Below are positions 8,026-17,780 of a stretch of 64,000 bases of DNA, one piece after another. Position numbers and translations under genes: made by a program. The notes below the pieces were generated by a model. It was not told the DNA's origin, ran no database searches, and was given only the letters and a program-made list of their open reading frames with translations. The DNA is taken from NCBI RefSeq assembly GCF_011043775.1, contig NZ_JAAKXY010000009.1:40905-104904 (forward strand), written 5' to 3'. The DNA is from Natronolimnobius sp. AArcel1 (GTDB lineage: Archaea; Halobacteriota; Halobacteria; Halobacteriales; Natrialbaceae). Within the stretch, counting starts at the first letter, position 1. Each line of letters opens with the position of its first letter.

Positions 8026-10686
8026 TCAAGCGTAAAATAGCGGTGGCCGCCGGTCGCCGCCGTATTCTTCGGATGGAACATCCTCGAGCACGTCGTCTCC
8101 AGCATCACCGAGCAACTGATCGAGGATGTCCACGGCGGCATCGCGATGGAGCGGCTGGTTGTCGTTCCCGCACTGCTCGTCCATCACGCAGGCGGGACAG
8201 CCATCGACGCGGCCGCAGTCGCAGTCCGCAATGTGCTCGCGTGCTCGCCGCGCGACCGCCTCGAAGTTCTCGTAGATCGCTCGCGCAAAGCCGAGGCCGC
8301 CGTCGATGCCGTCGTAGATGAACCAGCCGCTGGCTGGCTCGTGCTTGAGTCCCATCGCAATTTCTCGGACGGTTGCCTCGGCGGCGGCGATGTTCTTCGG
8401 GGCGGCGGTGTCGTCTGCTGCATTCTCGTTCATATCCGCGTCCGCTTCGACACTGTCCTGTGCGAGATGCGAGTCGATTGAGAGCGTCGCCAGCCCCCCG
8501 AGGTCGCGCTTGTCGACCATCAACTCGAGCGGGGCGACACCAATCGTCGCGTGTTCGGCGGCGTGAAGCCCGCCCGCGTAGCCGAGGTGGGCCGTCTCCG
8601 CGAACTCACCGTCCATCTCTGGGACTGAAAAGTCGCGGTATTTCTCGACCAACGCGTCCTCGATAGATTGGGGTACCTCGAGCCAGCAGAGGTGGGTGTC
8701 GATGGACAGCGGCGGGTTCTCCGTGGGGATTGCCTGTGCTTTCTTTTTGCCGCCGTGGACAGCCACCTTGTCGTAGGTGCCGTGATAGACCAGTACCCGA
8801 CCGCGACCGAAATGCAGCGTAAAGTCGCCGATGTCGCGGGATTTCTCCGAAACCGCATCGAGTACGGTCACGTCGGTTTGCGTGCGCGTGTAGTAGTCCA
8901 CGTCGGTCGGTTGCAGCGTTACCGACGGTCGGGGTGCGTCGTGATCGACAGCGGTCACTTCGTACTGCCTCCCCTGATGCAATCGGACTGCTCCCTCGTG
9001 AAAATCCCGCAAGACCCGCTCTTCTGCGAGCGGTTCCATCTCGGGATCGTGGCGTTCATCAACGCCGTCGGCGAGTTGTACTTCGTACTCCTCGCCCGTC
9101 GTCGCGTACAGCGAGACGGACCCCTGCGGACGCGGCGGCCCGACGTAAGAGACACCCGTCTCGAGTGCGCCCTGTACCTGCCCGGCGCGTCGCCACATCT
9201 CGACGGCGCGCTCGAGTCGCTCGCGCTCGGCGAACGCGCCGGCATCGGATTCATCGAGTGCGAGTTCGTCCGCTGCACACCGCAGGTGGGTGGCGAAGAC
9301 GGCGTCGTTGTCGATATCGACCACCGCGTCCTCGACGTCGTTCTCGAGTAAGTAGTCGGGGTGGGTGATGACGTACTGATCCAGCGTCCGGTGCTCGGCG
9401 ACGAGCACGGAGAGCGCACGCTTTTCACCCCGGCCCGCGCGGCCGATCTGCTGCCAGAATGATTGGCGCTGGCCGGGATAGCCCAACTGCACGGTGGCGT
9501 CCATCTCGCCGATATTGATGCCTAATTCGAGGGCGTTGGTCGAGGCTACACCGTCCAAAAGTCCGGTCTTGAGCTGGTGTTCGGTGCCGTGGCGCTTCTT
9601 TCGTGAGTGGCCTGCGTGATAGGGTTCGATTCCGTTTCTGCGGCCCGGATTCGTGTAGTAGTGATTCTCCTCACGGAACTTCGCGGCGCGTTTGACCGAC
9701 AGTTCCGCGAGCTTTCTCGAGGGCGTAAACAGCAGCGTCTGGGCGTCCTGATAGGTGAGATGTGAGAGGAGACGCGGCGCTTCGACGGTGGCGGGGACGC
9801 GCTCGAGGATGGCGTCTGTGGGGTCTCCCTCTAACCCTTCGCCGGGGTCGTCTTCGCGCGCCTGTGGCGGCGGGTTCCAGAGTACCAGATCCCGCGGCCC
9901 TGTCGGTGAGCCGTCCTCGTCGACGACGGTGACGCACTCGTCGATCAACGTCTCGGAGTGCTCGCCGGGATTGCCGATGGTCGCGCTCGTCAGCACGTAC
10001 TGTGGCTCCGCGCCGTAGTACTCGAGCACGCGTTTCAACCGGCGGATGATCCAGGCGACGTGCATCCCGTGGACGCCGGTGTAGGTGTGGGATTCGTCGA
10101 TCACGAGGAGGTCACAGGCCGAGAGAAAGCGCGCCCAGCGGTCGTGGTCGTGCAGGTAGGTGTTCACGCCCGCGAAGTTCGTGATGATCACGTCAGCTTC
10201 CTCGCGAATCCGGCGTCGGTTCTTGCCGCGTTCCGTATCGCCGTCGTACACCGCAACCGTGATCTCGAGGCCGAGGTCGTCGTAGAGGTCGTTGAGTTCG
10301 CGCTCCTGATCCCGCGAAAGCGCCTTCGTCGGATAGCAGACGTACGCCGTCGATTCCTCACCTCGAGCGCGCGCCTTGAGGACGTTTCGGGCGATCTGGA
10401 GCGCGTAGATTCGGGTCTTCCCCGACGATGTGCTCGTCGCGACGCAGACATTCTCCTCGCGCGCGAGCGCAGAGAGCGCGTCAGCCTGATGCGAGTAGAG
10501 GTCGTACTCGAGTGGAGCCGCGAGTTCAGATCGCAGGATCTCTTCGTTCGGGACTGTTTCGGCGTCTCGACCGGGTAACTCGAGGGTCGCGATATCGTCC
10601 TCTGCACGGTAGCCGGGGAAGGTATCGACCAGTTCGTCGCCGGTGATCGCTACGTCCGCTGTGTCGGTGTCGCGGTGCTCGCTCAT
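8026..10686 (-). CDS. MrfA/Hrq1-like DEXH-box helicase with DUF1998 zinc domain
   Basis: An 886-residue superfamily 2 helicase. Visible motifs: Q-like YSHQADAL (about 64-71), motif I ATSTSSGKT (83-91), PTKALSRDQ (motif Ia), motif II DESH (about 197), motif III TSATIGNP, motif IV region TLLFTPSRK, and motif VI QIGRAGR. The C-terminus is a DUF1998-type domain with a four-Cys cluster (CDCGRVDGCPACVMDEQCG). This matches Bacillus MrfA (YprA) and the Hrq1 branch of RecQ-like helicases, which unwind 3'-tailed DNA and act in crosslink repair. Its ATG directly follows the stop (TAG) of the exonuclease gene, so the two are co-transcribed. Function in repair is inferred. Confidence 0.92.
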   Translation of the reverse strand: MSEHRDTDTADVAITGDELVDTFPGYRAEDDIATLELPGRDAETVPNEEILRSELAAPLEYDLYSHQADALSALAREENVCVATSTSSGKTRIYALQIARNVLKARARGEESTAYVCYPTKALSRDQERELNDLYDDLGLEITVAVYDGDTERGKNRRRIREEADVIITNFAGVNTYLHDHDRWARFLSACDLLVIDESHTYTGVHGMHVAWIIRRLKRVLEYYGAEPQYVLTSATIGNPGEHSETLIDECVTVVDEDGSPTGPRDLVLWNPPPQAREDDPGEGLEGDPTDAILERVPATVEAPRLLSHLTYQDAQTLLFTPSRKLAELSVKRAAKFREENHYYTNPGRRNGIEPYHAGHSRKKRHGTEHQLKTGLLDGVASTNALELGINIGEMDATVQLGYPGQRQSFWQQIGRAGRGEKRALSVLVAEHRTLDQYVITHPDYLLENDVEDAVVDIDNDAVFATHLRCAADELALDESDAGAFAERERLERAVEMWRRAGQVQGALETGVSYVGPPRPQGSVSLYATTGEEYEVQLADGVDERHDPEMEPLAEERVLRDFHEGAVRLHQGRQYEVTAVDHDAPRPSVTLQPTDVDYYTRTQTDVTVLDAVSEKSRDIGDFTLHFGRGRVLVYHGTYDKVAVHGGKKKAQAIPTENPPLSIDTHLCWLEVPQSIEDALVEKYRDFSVPEMDGEFAETAHLGYAGGLHAAEHATIGVAPLELMVDKRDLGGLATLSIDSHLAQDSVEADADMNENAADDTAAPKNIAAAEATVREIAMGLKHEPASGWFIYDGIDGGLGFARAIYENFEAVARRAREHIADCDCGRVDGCPACVMDEQCGNDNQPLHRDAAVDILDQLLGDAGDDVLEDVPSEEYGGDRRPPLFYA

Positions 10687-12273
10687 CTAAAAATCACTCA
10701 GTCCGGTTTGCTCGCTGGCAGTCTCATCGCGCGTCTTTCGTGCACTGCTGGCCTCGTTCCGTTTCGAGTCCGTCGCTGTACTCGAGCCCCACTCCGTCGT
10801 CGACCTCGAGTCTCTGGCCTCGCTATGCGGTGCCTCCCGCAGTTGCTCGTAGACGTGCCACAGCGCCCGGCAGTCGTCCTCGCAGTAGGCTTCGTGGCGC
10901 TCCCACTCGAGTGGCGTGCCCGTGCGCATGAATCGCTGGTACGCCGCCGCAGTCTGTGCGCCGTCGAGACCCGTTGCGGCGTCCTCGTAGCCCACCGCGG
11001 ACGCGACGGCCTCGAGTTTGTTGGTCCGACCGGGGAGCATTGCGTTCTCGTCGCGAATGGCCCAGAGATACAGATCAAACTTGGGAATTGACTCCCACTC
11101 CTCGGCGTAGTAGGGGACGTGTGTGGCGATGAACGCGCCCAGATGTCGATAGTCGAAGCGCCAGCCGTTCCACGTCAGCAGCGCGCGATTCGGGTGAACG
11201 CCGAGCAGCCAGTCACAAAAGGCCTCGAGCACGGACGCCGAATCGCTCGGATCGTCGCGTTCGACGAACGCACGATACTCGTCGCTTGCGGGGTCGTAGA
11301 CGCCGATCTGCCAGATGATCGTCGGCGAGAGCCCGTCGGTCTCGATATCGATGCAAAGTGGGGGCGTCGACCAATCCTCGCCCGGCAGCGACTCGTCGGT
11401 GAGTCTGCGTGGCTCGCCCGTCTCGAGGACTGCCGCGTGCTGGTGCATCGTCTGTGCACGCTCGCGACCAACGCCGGGGAGAGCTGCCAGCTGCTCAGTC
11501 GGCATCTCGAGCAACTCCGCTCGTGCGGTCACACCGTGCTCGGCGAGTCGGGTCGCTGTTTTCGGGCCGATTCCGGACACCGCCTCGAGGCCGAAGTCCG
11601 TCGCCGAATACGTCTCGATGGTCGCGACGCCCTCAGCCTCGAGTTCGAGCAGTGCGAGTGAGGCCGCGTTGCCGTAGCCTTCGACCGGACCGACGCCCTG
11701 TACGCGGACGGAAACACAGTCGTCTCCGGCGGGTTCGCAGGCGAGCCCGGGGTCGTGGTCGACGCGCTGAACTGCGCCTGTCTCGGCCTCGAGATGCCAC
11801 AACTCGTCGTAGCCCGCGGATTCGGCTCCCGTCAGGACGGTCGTCACGCAGCCGGACGGAAGCGCTGCAGCGAGGGTGTCGGCGTGCTCGAGCGTGGTCT
11901 CGAGTTCGGTCGGGCGTGTCTCCGTCGCGATATCGTCACAGAGGAGTGCGAGTGGCTTCGTGGATTGCAGCGTCCTCGAGACAGATTCTGGCTGCGCGGA
12001 CATTGCTCTCGCTCCGTGCGCTATCGCAATTTCTCTATCGCCGACTGTCTGAAGACCGACGCCCTCTGTGGCGGTCTCGAGCGGCGGGTGAAACGCCGGT
12101 GCGTCGAACGAACTGCGCGCACGCGCGAACGACTGTGGCTCACGCGAGGGACCAAGCACCCAGACGGCGTCGGGCTCGAGCGTCGCGTCGATATCCGCAA
12201 GCGTCGCCACCGGCCGGTCACGGAGTGCAGCCGGTGGCACGGCAAGGAGGTGGGAGCCGTCTCGAGCGGTCAT
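10687..12273 (-). CDS. MrfB/YprB-like DEDD exonuclease with helix-hairpin-helix domain
   Basis: A 528-residue protein. Residues about 228-280 hold two helix-hairpin-helix motifs (EAVSGIGPKTATRLAEHG and AALPGVGRERAQTMHQ) for DNA binding. Residues about 305-475 form a DEDD (RNase H-fold) 3'-5' exonuclease: Exo I LCIDIETDG (Asp309, Glu311), Exo II LTWNGWRFD (about 366-374) and Exo III EAYCEDD (about 461-467). The N-terminal 225 residues are not recognised. B. subtilis mrfA and mrfB form an operon for mitomycin C lesion repair; the abutting helicase gene here suggests the same partnership. The order is nuclease first, then helicase. The C-terminus is a polar, probably disordered tail. Confidence 0.87.
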   Translation of the reverse strand: MTARDGSHLLAVPPAALRDRPVATLADIDATLEPDAVWVLGPSREPQSFARARSSFDAPAFHPPLETATEGVGLQTVGDREIAIAHGARAMSAQPESVSRTLQSTKPLALLCDDIATETRPTELETTLEHADTLAAALPSGCVTTVLTGAESAGYDELWHLEAETGAVQRVDHDPGLACEPAGDDCVSVRVQGVGPVEGYGNAASLALLELEAEGVATIETYSATDFGLEAVSGIGPKTATRLAEHGVTARAELLEMPTEQLAALPGVGRERAQTMHQHAAVLETGEPRRLTDESLPGEDWSTPPLCIDIETDGLSPTIIWQIGVYDPASDEYRAFVERDDPSDSASVLEAFCDWLLGVHPNRALLTWNGWRFDYRHLGAFIATHVPYYAEEWESIPKFDLYLWAIRDENAMLPGRTNKLEAVASAVGYEDAATGLDGAQTAAAYQRFMRTGTPLEWERHEAYCEDDCRALWHVYEQLREAPHSEARDSRSTTEWGSSTATDSKRNEASSARKTRDETASEQTGLSDF

Positions 12274-12386
12274 CGGTTACTGGTCGGGAGGCGCGGGGGG
12301 ACAAAGAGGGTTTGGACGGTGCGGTGGAAGTGAAGTGCTCGAGTCGTCCGAACCCACTATGTAGGGTCGCTTCAAATGAGGCGATA

Positions 12387-13403
12387 ATGCAACAGTACCT
12401 CGAGTTAGTCGACGCGGCGCTGTCGGAGGGGGCGTACAAGCCCAACCGAACCGGCGTCGATACGATTTCGTCGTTCAGCGAGCACTACGAGATTGACCTG
12501 CAAAAGGGGTATCCGCTGCTCACGACGAAGAAACTGGATGGCTTTCGCTGGAACTCGATGATCCACGAGATGTGCTGGTATCTCTCCGGCGACGAGCACA
12601 TCCGCGACCTGCGCGAGGAGACCAAAATTTGGAACGCCTGGGCGGACGACGAAGGACATCTCGATACCGCCTACGGTCGCTTCTGGCGACGCTATCCCGT
12701 TCCCGAAGAGCCGGCACAACTCCCGGGCGAGTCCTGGCCCGACGCCGACCAGCAGTGGGTCACCGAGGAAGCTGATGGTCGACGGACGTTCGACCAACTG
12801 CAGTACGTCATCGACACGCTCTCGGATTCGCCGACCTCGAGGCGGCTCGTCGTCAACGCCTGGCACCCTGCAAACGCCACCATTTCGACGCTGCCGCCCT
12901 GCCACTACTCGTTCGTGTTCAACGTCCAGGGTGACCGGCTGAACTGCCACCTCACGCAGCGCTCGGGCGATATCGCACTTGGTATCCCGTTCAATATCGC
13001 GGCGTACTCGCTCCTGACGAAACTCATCGCCCAGCAGACCGGCTTCGAACCCGGCACGTTCGCCCACACCGTCGTCGACGCCCACGTCTACTGCGGCCGC
13101 GGCGCGCGCGGGGAATGGTACGCCGACAATCTCGAGGCCCTCCAAACGCGCCTCGCCGACGTCGACGACCGCGAGGAGTACCTCATAGTCAAGGAGTGGC
13201 TCGAGTCCGAAGCGCCCGCCGAAGCCGAGGGCGACGAACGGAAAGACCACGTGCCCGGTCTCCTCAAGCAACTCTCCAGAGAGCCACTCGAGCGCCCGAC
13301 GCTCGAGATTGCAGATGTCTCGATTGACGAACTCACCGCGGAGGATGTCGAGATCAAAGACTACGAGTCCCACGACGGGATCACATTCGGAGTGGCCGAA
13401 TGA
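12387..13403 (+). CDS. thyA: Thymidylate synthase
   Basis: A 338-residue folate-dependent thymidylate synthase converting dUMP and methylene-THF to dTMP and DHF. ATG 12387 begins MQQYLELVDAALSEGAYKPN; a long upstream in-frame extension overlaps the exonuclease gene and is not coding. Landmarks: NRTGVDTISSFSEHYEIDLQ, the active-site STLPPCHYSF with Cys172, CHLTQRSGDIALGIPFNIA and AHTVVDAHVYC (dUMP site). An acidic insertion (EWLESEAPAEAEGDERKDHV) separates the core from the C-terminus, a common halophile feature. It overlaps the next gene by 4 bp, coupling dTMP synthesis with dihydrofolate reduction. Confidence 0.96.
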   Translation: MQQYLELVDAALSEGAYKPNRTGVDTISSFSEHYEIDLQKGYPLLTTKKLDGFRWNSMIHEMCWYLSGDEHIRDLREETKIWNAWADDEGHLDTAYGRFWRRYPVPEEPAQLPGESWPDADQQWVTEEADGRRTFDQLQYVIDTLSDSPTSRRLVVNAWHPANATISTLPPCHYSFVFNVQGDRLNCHLTQRSGDIALGIPFNIAAYSLLTKLIAQQTGFEPGTFAHTVVDAHVYCGRGARGEWYADNLEALQTRLADVDDREEYLIVKEWLESEAPAEAEGDERKDHVPGLLKQLSREPLERPTLEIADVSIDELTAEDVEIKDYESHDGITFGVAE

Positions 13404-13945
13404 GCGACGGTGGGGCCGACAGCGTGCGTGCTGCAGACGACCTCGAGCGCGAACTCGTTGGCATCGTCGCCGTCGCCGACAACGGCATCATCGGCAAGGA
13501 CGGAGACATGCCATGGCACATTCCCGAGGATCTGGCTCACTTCAAAGAGACCACGATGGACCACCCGGTCATCATGGGCCGCGTCACCTACGAGGGCATT
13601 CTCGAGGCGCTCGGCGAACCCTTGCCCGGGCGGACGACGGTCGTCCTCACGAGTCGCGACCTCGAGACCCCCGATAACGCCGTGACGGCAGGCAGTCTCG
13701 AGGAGGCACTCGAGAAGGCCGAGCAGGCTGCACGCGTACGCCACGACGACGCTGACCGCATCTTCGTCGCGGGCGGCGCAACCGTCTACGAGCAGTTCCT
13801 GCCCGCCCTCGAGCGCCTGATTAGTACGGAGGTTCACCGAGAACCCGACGGGGATACGCAGTTTCCGGACTGGAATAGGAAGACGTGGAACGAACTCGAG
13901 CGCGACGAGCGCGATGGCTTCGCGTTCGTCGAGTACGTCCGGTGA
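13400..13945 (+). CDS. folA: Dihydrofolate reductase
   Basis: A 181-residue NADPH-dependent dihydrofolate reductase that regenerates THF consumed by ThyA. Visible motifs: VGIVAVADNGIIGKDGDMPW (substrate and cofactor loop), IPEDLAHFKETTMDHPVIMG, GRTTVVLTSRD (NADPH site) and DRIFVAGGATVYEQFLP. The first 17 residues are a polar extension. The start ATGA overlaps the thyA stop by 4 bp. A thymidylate synthase/DHFR gene pair is a known arrangement in haloarchaea. Confidence 0.96.
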   Translation: MSDGGADSVRAADDLERELVGIVAVADNGIIGKDGDMPWHIPEDLAHFKETTMDHPVIMGRVTYEGILEALGEPLPGRTTVVLTSRDLETPDNAVTAGSLEEALEKAEQAARVRHDDADRIFVAGGATVYEQFLPALERLISTEVHREPDGDTQFPDWNRKTWNELERDERDGFAFVEYVR

Positions 13946-14146
13946 CTGCAGACCCAGTCACTATTTGAAAATAGTCACTGCATGGCAGTTCAGCACTGTT
14001 CTCTATGACTGCAATAGGGTGCAGTAACGGGGAACCAGCTGTGTGCGTTGGTGTATTCTGACCCATACCCGACAAATGTGGGGCAAATATTGTCTCTTCG
14101 CACGGTTCTCGGCAGTTTCAAATGTGATCGGTTCGTAGACCGCGCA

Positions 14147-16912
14147 ATGTCAGACGATGCGTTCTCGGACGCAATCCGGGAATTCGAACACAACGACGAA
14201 ACGTATAAGATGGCAGATCTGACCGTTCTCGAGGAGCAGGGTCTCTGTGACCTCGAGAAACTGCCAGTGAGCATCCGTATTCTGCTCGAGTCAGTCTTAC
14301 GAAACGCCGACGGAGAACAGATCGATGCCGATTCGATTCGCGCGGCAGCCTCCTGGGAGCCTGACGTGCCGGACGCCGAGGTTCCGTTTACGGTGTCGCG
14401 GGTCGTTCTGCAGGACCTGACGGGCGTTCCCGCAGTCGTCGACCTTGCAGCGCTTCGCTCCGCAGCGGACCGCAAGGGCGTCGACCCAACCGTTGTCGAA
14501 CCCGAAGTCCCGTGTGACCTCGTGATCGACCACAGCGTGCAGGTCGACCACTTCGGCAGCGACGACGCGTACGAAAAGAACGTCGAAATCGAGTACGAAC
14601 GAAACGAAGAGCGATATCGCGCGATCAAGTGGGCACAGCAGGCCTTCGAGGACTTCGAGGTCGTCCCGCCAGGAACCGGGATCGTCCACCAGGTCAATCT
14701 CGAGCACCTCGGGCGCGTCGTCCACGAGCGCGAAGTCGACGGTGAGCAGTGGCTCGTCCCCGACACGCTCGTCGGCACCGACAGCCACACCCCGATGATC
14801 GGCGGCATCGGTGTCGTCGGCTGGGGTGTCGGCGGTATCGAGGCGGAAGCGGCACTGCTCGGCCAGCCGATCAACATGAGCCTGCCCGAAGTCGTCGGCG
14901 TCCGCCTCGAGGGCGACCTGCCTGAAGGCGCGACCGCGACGGACCTCGTGCTTCACATTACGGAAAAACTGCGCGAAGTCGGCGTCGTCGACAAGTTCGT
15001 CGAATTCTACGGCCCCGGCGTCTCCCAGCTTTCCGTTGCGGATCGAGCGACCATCTCGAACATGGCTCCCGAACAGGGCTCGACGATCAGCATGTTCCCT
15101 GTCGACGAGAAAACCCTCGAGTACCTCGAACTCACGGGTCGCGATCCGGAACACATCGACCTCGTTCGTGCGTACCTCGAGGAACAGGGTCTGTTCGGCG
15201 AACAAGAGCCAGAGTATACCGACACCGTTGACTTCGATCTCGGCGATGTCGAACCAAGCCTCGCGGGCCACAAGAAGCCCCACCAGCGCATCCCGATGGG
15301 CGACCTCGACGAGCACTTCCCTGCCCTGCTGCAGGAAGAAGGCGTCATCGGCGCGGGCGGCGAGCCCGCAATCGGCGACGGCAGCGGCACGGCCGCAGCC
15401 GACGCGACCGGCTCCGGTCCCGGCCTCCCACTCGACGAGAAGGTTCCCGTCGAACTCGAGGACGGCCGTGAGGTCGAGATCGGCCACGGCGATGTTCTCG
15501 TCAGTGCGATCACGTCCTGTACGAACACCTCGAACCCGTCCGTGATGGTCGGTGCCGGCCTGCTCGCGCGTAACGCCGCCGAGCAGGGCCTCGAGATTCC
15601 CGACTACGTCAAGACGAGTCTCGCACCCGGCAGCCGCGTCGTCACGGAGTATCTCGAGCGCGCGGAGCTGCTCGACGATCTCGAGGAACTGGGTTACCAC
15701 GTCGTCGGCTACGGCTGTACGACCTGTATCGGTAACTCCGGCCCGCTACCGGACCCAATCGAGGACGCCATCGACGAACACGACCTTTGGACGACGAGCG
15801 TCCTCTCGGGCAACCGTAATTTCGAGGCCCGTATCCACCCGAAAATCAAGGCGAACTACCTCGCTTCCCCGCCGCTGGTCGTCGCCTACGGCCTCGCGGG
15901 TCGGATGGACATCGATCTCGAGGAAGAACCAATCGGCACGAACGACGACGGCGAAGAGGTCTACCTCGAGGACATCTGGCCGGATACCGAAGAGATTCGC
16001 GAGACGATCCACGACAGCGTCTCGCCCGACATGTTCGAGGAGAAGTACGCAAGCGTCTACGAGGGCGATGACCGCTGGGAAGCCCTCGACGCCCCCGAAG
16101 GAGATGTCTACGACTGGGACGACGAGTCCACCTACATCCGCGAGCCGCCGTTCTTCCAGGACTTCCCGCTCGAGAAGCCCGGCGTCGACAACGTCGATGA
16201 TGCTCGTGCGCTCATGACGCTCGGCGATACGGTTACGACTGACCACATCAGCCCGGCCGGACCGTTCAGCGAGGACCTGCCTGCCGGCCAGTGGCTCAAA
16301 GAACGCGGCGTCGAACCGTACGAGTTCAACACCTACGGTTCCCGCCGCGGAAACCACGAGGTCATGATGCGCGGCACCTTCGCAAACGTCCGCATCGAAA
16401 ACGAGATGCTCGACGGCGTCGAGGGTGGCTACGCCATCCACCATCCAACCGGTGAGGAAACCACCGTCTTCGATGCCTCCGAGCGCTACCGTGACGAGGA
16501 GACGCCCCTTATCGTCATGGCCGGCGATGAACTCGGGACTGGCTCGAGCCGTGATTGGGCTGCGAAAGGAACTGACCTGCTCGGCATCCGCGCGACCATC
16601 GGCAAGAGCTACGAGCGCATCTACCGTGACAACCTCATCGGCATGGGCGTCCTGCCCCTGCAGTTCGAAGCGGGCGAAGGCTGGGAAGAACTCGGCCTCG
16701 AGGGCGACGAATACTACGAGATTTCCGGTCTCGAGGACGGCCTCGAGCCAAACGCTGAACTGGACGTCACCGCCGAAACCGACGATGGTGAGACCGTCGA
16801 GTTCACCGTGACCGCACAGGTCGATACGCCGATGGCTGTCGAGTACGTCGAAAACGGCGGCGTGCTCCACCTCGTGCTCCGACGCTTGCTGCAGGACGAA
16901 CTGGACAACTAA
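14147..16912 (+). CDS. acnA: Aconitate hydratase (AcnA type)
   Basis: A 921-residue 4Fe-4S aconitase interconverting citrate and isocitrate in the TCA cycle. ATG 14147 (MSDDAFSDAIREFEHNDETY) was chosen over an in-frame extension at 14048 that looks non-coding. Cluster ligands are visible in SCTNTSNPSV and in YGCTTCIGNSGPLPD. Other landmarks: LVGTDSHTPMIGGIGVVGWG, SVLSGNRNFEARIHP, TLGDTVTTDHISPAG and the substrate site GDELGTGSSRDWAAKG. Length agrees with bacterial AcnA/IRP-like aconitases. An acidic, Gly/Ala-rich linker (around residues 405-425) is a halophile-style insertion. It stands as a single gene. Confidence 0.97.
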   Translation: MSDDAFSDAIREFEHNDETYKMADLTVLEEQGLCDLEKLPVSIRILLESVLRNADGEQIDADSIRAAASWEPDVPDAEVPFTVSRVVLQDLTGVPAVVDLAALRSAADRKGVDPTVVEPEVPCDLVIDHSVQVDHFGSDDAYEKNVEIEYERNEERYRAIKWAQQAFEDFEVVPPGTGIVHQVNLEHLGRVVHEREVDGEQWLVPDTLVGTDSHTPMIGGIGVVGWGVGGIEAEAALLGQPINMSLPEVVGVRLEGDLPEGATATDLVLHITEKLREVGVVDKFVEFYGPGVSQLSVADRATISNMAPEQGSTISMFPVDEKTLEYLELTGRDPEHIDLVRAYLEEQGLFGEQEPEYTDTVDFDLGDVEPSLAGHKKPHQRIPMGDLDEHFPALLQEEGVIGAGGEPAIGDGSGTAAADATGSGPGLPLDEKVPVELEDGREVEIGHGDVLVSAITSCTNTSNPSVMVGAGLLARNAAEQGLEIPDYVKTSLAPGSRVVTEYLERAELLDDLEELGYHVVGYGCTTCIGNSGPLPDPIEDAIDEHDLWTTSVLSGNRNFEARIHPKIKANYLASPPLVVAYGLAGRMDIDLEEEPIGTNDDGEEVYLEDIWPDTEEIRETIHDSVSPDMFEEKYASVYEGDDRWEALDAPEGDVYDWDDESTYIREPPFFQDFPLEKPGVDNVDDARALMTLGDTVTTDHISPAGPFSEDLPAGQWLKERGVEPYEFNTYGSRRGNHEVMMRGTFANVRIENEMLDGVEGGYAIHHPTGEETTVFDASERYRDEETPLIVMAGDELGTGSSRDWAAKGTDLLGIRATIGKSYERIYRDNLIGMGVLPLQFEAGEGWEELGLEGDEYYEISGLEDGLEPNAELDVTAETDDGETVEFTVTAQVDTPMAVEYVENGGVLHLVLRRLLQDELDN

Positions 16913-17012
16913 CGCCGACCCCCTGATCGGCACCGCATCGACGACTCAGCGCTCGAGACGGTCACCTCGAGCCACAATACGCTTCTTTGGCACTGCTTGG
17001 TGAGAGTGAGGA

Positions 17013-17162
17013 GTGCATGTGGGAACCGTAGACGTTGCAATCGGCGTTGATGTGGACTGTGTCGCTGGCCACGAAAACGCCCAGTTCGTCGCCCTTGAGA
17101 CTGTTGCCGAAAAGGACAGAGAAGACCCGTCGGTGTACGAGGGCGAAAGTCGGTACGTGTAA
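17013..17162 (+). pseudogene. Possible remnant of a deacetylase-like gene
   Basis: This short frame has GTG starts at 17013 or 17019 and reads GTVDVAIGVDVDCVAG, then ENAQFVALETVAEKDRED and a stop after SRYV. The opening VAIGVDVDCVAG resembles the N-terminal strand of haloarchaeal polysaccharide deacetylase-like proteins, but the remainder does not continue that fold and the frame ends after about 48 codons. It may be a degraded gene end or chance. No other gene is seen in the 325-bp gap 16913-17237. Confidence 0.25.
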
Positions 17163-17237
17163 CACTCCATCACGCTGGCACGCCAAATCGCACCAGCTAT
17201 CCGCTCGCAGGCCCGACTCGAGGATAGACGCTACCGC

Positions 17238-17735
17238 ATGTCATTTCTCCCGCTACTCGTTGACGTTGGCACGACGCTCGAGGAAACCTCGGGCCTCCTC
17301 CAGTACCTGCTGGTGTTCGTCTTCGCCGCGATTCCCATCGTCGAAATTCTGGTTGTGATCCCGATTGCCATCGGGCTGGGTCTCGATCCGCTCGCGACCG
17401 GCGTGTTCGCGTTCGCGGGGAACATCCTCTCCGTGTACGCGCTGATCGTCTTCTACCGGCATATCGCTCGCTGGCTCGAGCAACGACGCGGCGAGTCAGA
17501 TGACTCGAGCGACCGGTATGCTCGCGCACGCAATCTCTGGGATCGCTACGGCGTTCCAGGATTGGCCGTTGCGAGCCCAGTTCTGACCGGCGTCCATATC
17601 GCCGCGCTCGTTGCACTCGTCGCCGGAAGCCGGAACCGGATTGTTGCGGGGTGGATGACGGCCGGTATTCTCGCGTGGACGATTGCGCTGGTGGCTGCGT
17701 CGGCCTACGGCGTGTCGCTGCTCGGACTCGCATAG
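17238..17735 (+). CDS. Small multidrug export family membrane protein (COG2426)
   Basis: A 165-residue polytopic protein. Four to five hydrophobic segments are visible, with the family's conserved core FAAIPIVEILVVIPIAIGLG near residues 30-50 and FAFAGNILSVYALIVFYRHI after it. The C-terminal half has RYGVPGLAVASPVLTGVHIA and AGWMTAGILAWTIALVAAS. The pattern fits the small multi-drug export protein family (PF06695); actual substrates for this family are poorly established. It is probably monocistronic; the next gene has its own promoter-like box. Confidence 0.85.
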   Translation: MSFLPLLVDVGTTLEETSGLLQYLLVFVFAAIPIVEILVVIPIAIGLGLDPLATGVFAFAGNILSVYALIVFYRHIARWLEQRRGESDDSSDRYARARNLWDRYGVPGLAVASPVLTGVHIAALVALVAGSRNRIVAGWMTAGILAWTIALVAASAYGVSLLGLA

Positions 17736-17780
17736 TCCGGGCGATGTTCTACCGGATGGGTTAGTAAACTACCACGGACT

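Noticed and set aside
11409..12386. In-frame extension of thyA to 664 codons
   Set aside because: The added 326 residues are Arg/Ser-rich antisense of the exonuclease gene; MQQYLELVDA at 12387 is the normal ThyA start.
14297..15700. A 467-codon minus-strand frame opposite acnA
   Set aside because: Shadow of aconitase codons; it lacks a promoter and any recognisable fold.
15746..16933. A 395-codon minus-strand frame opposite the 3' half of acnA
   Set aside because: Same explanation: the aconitase motifs on the plus strand account for the openness.
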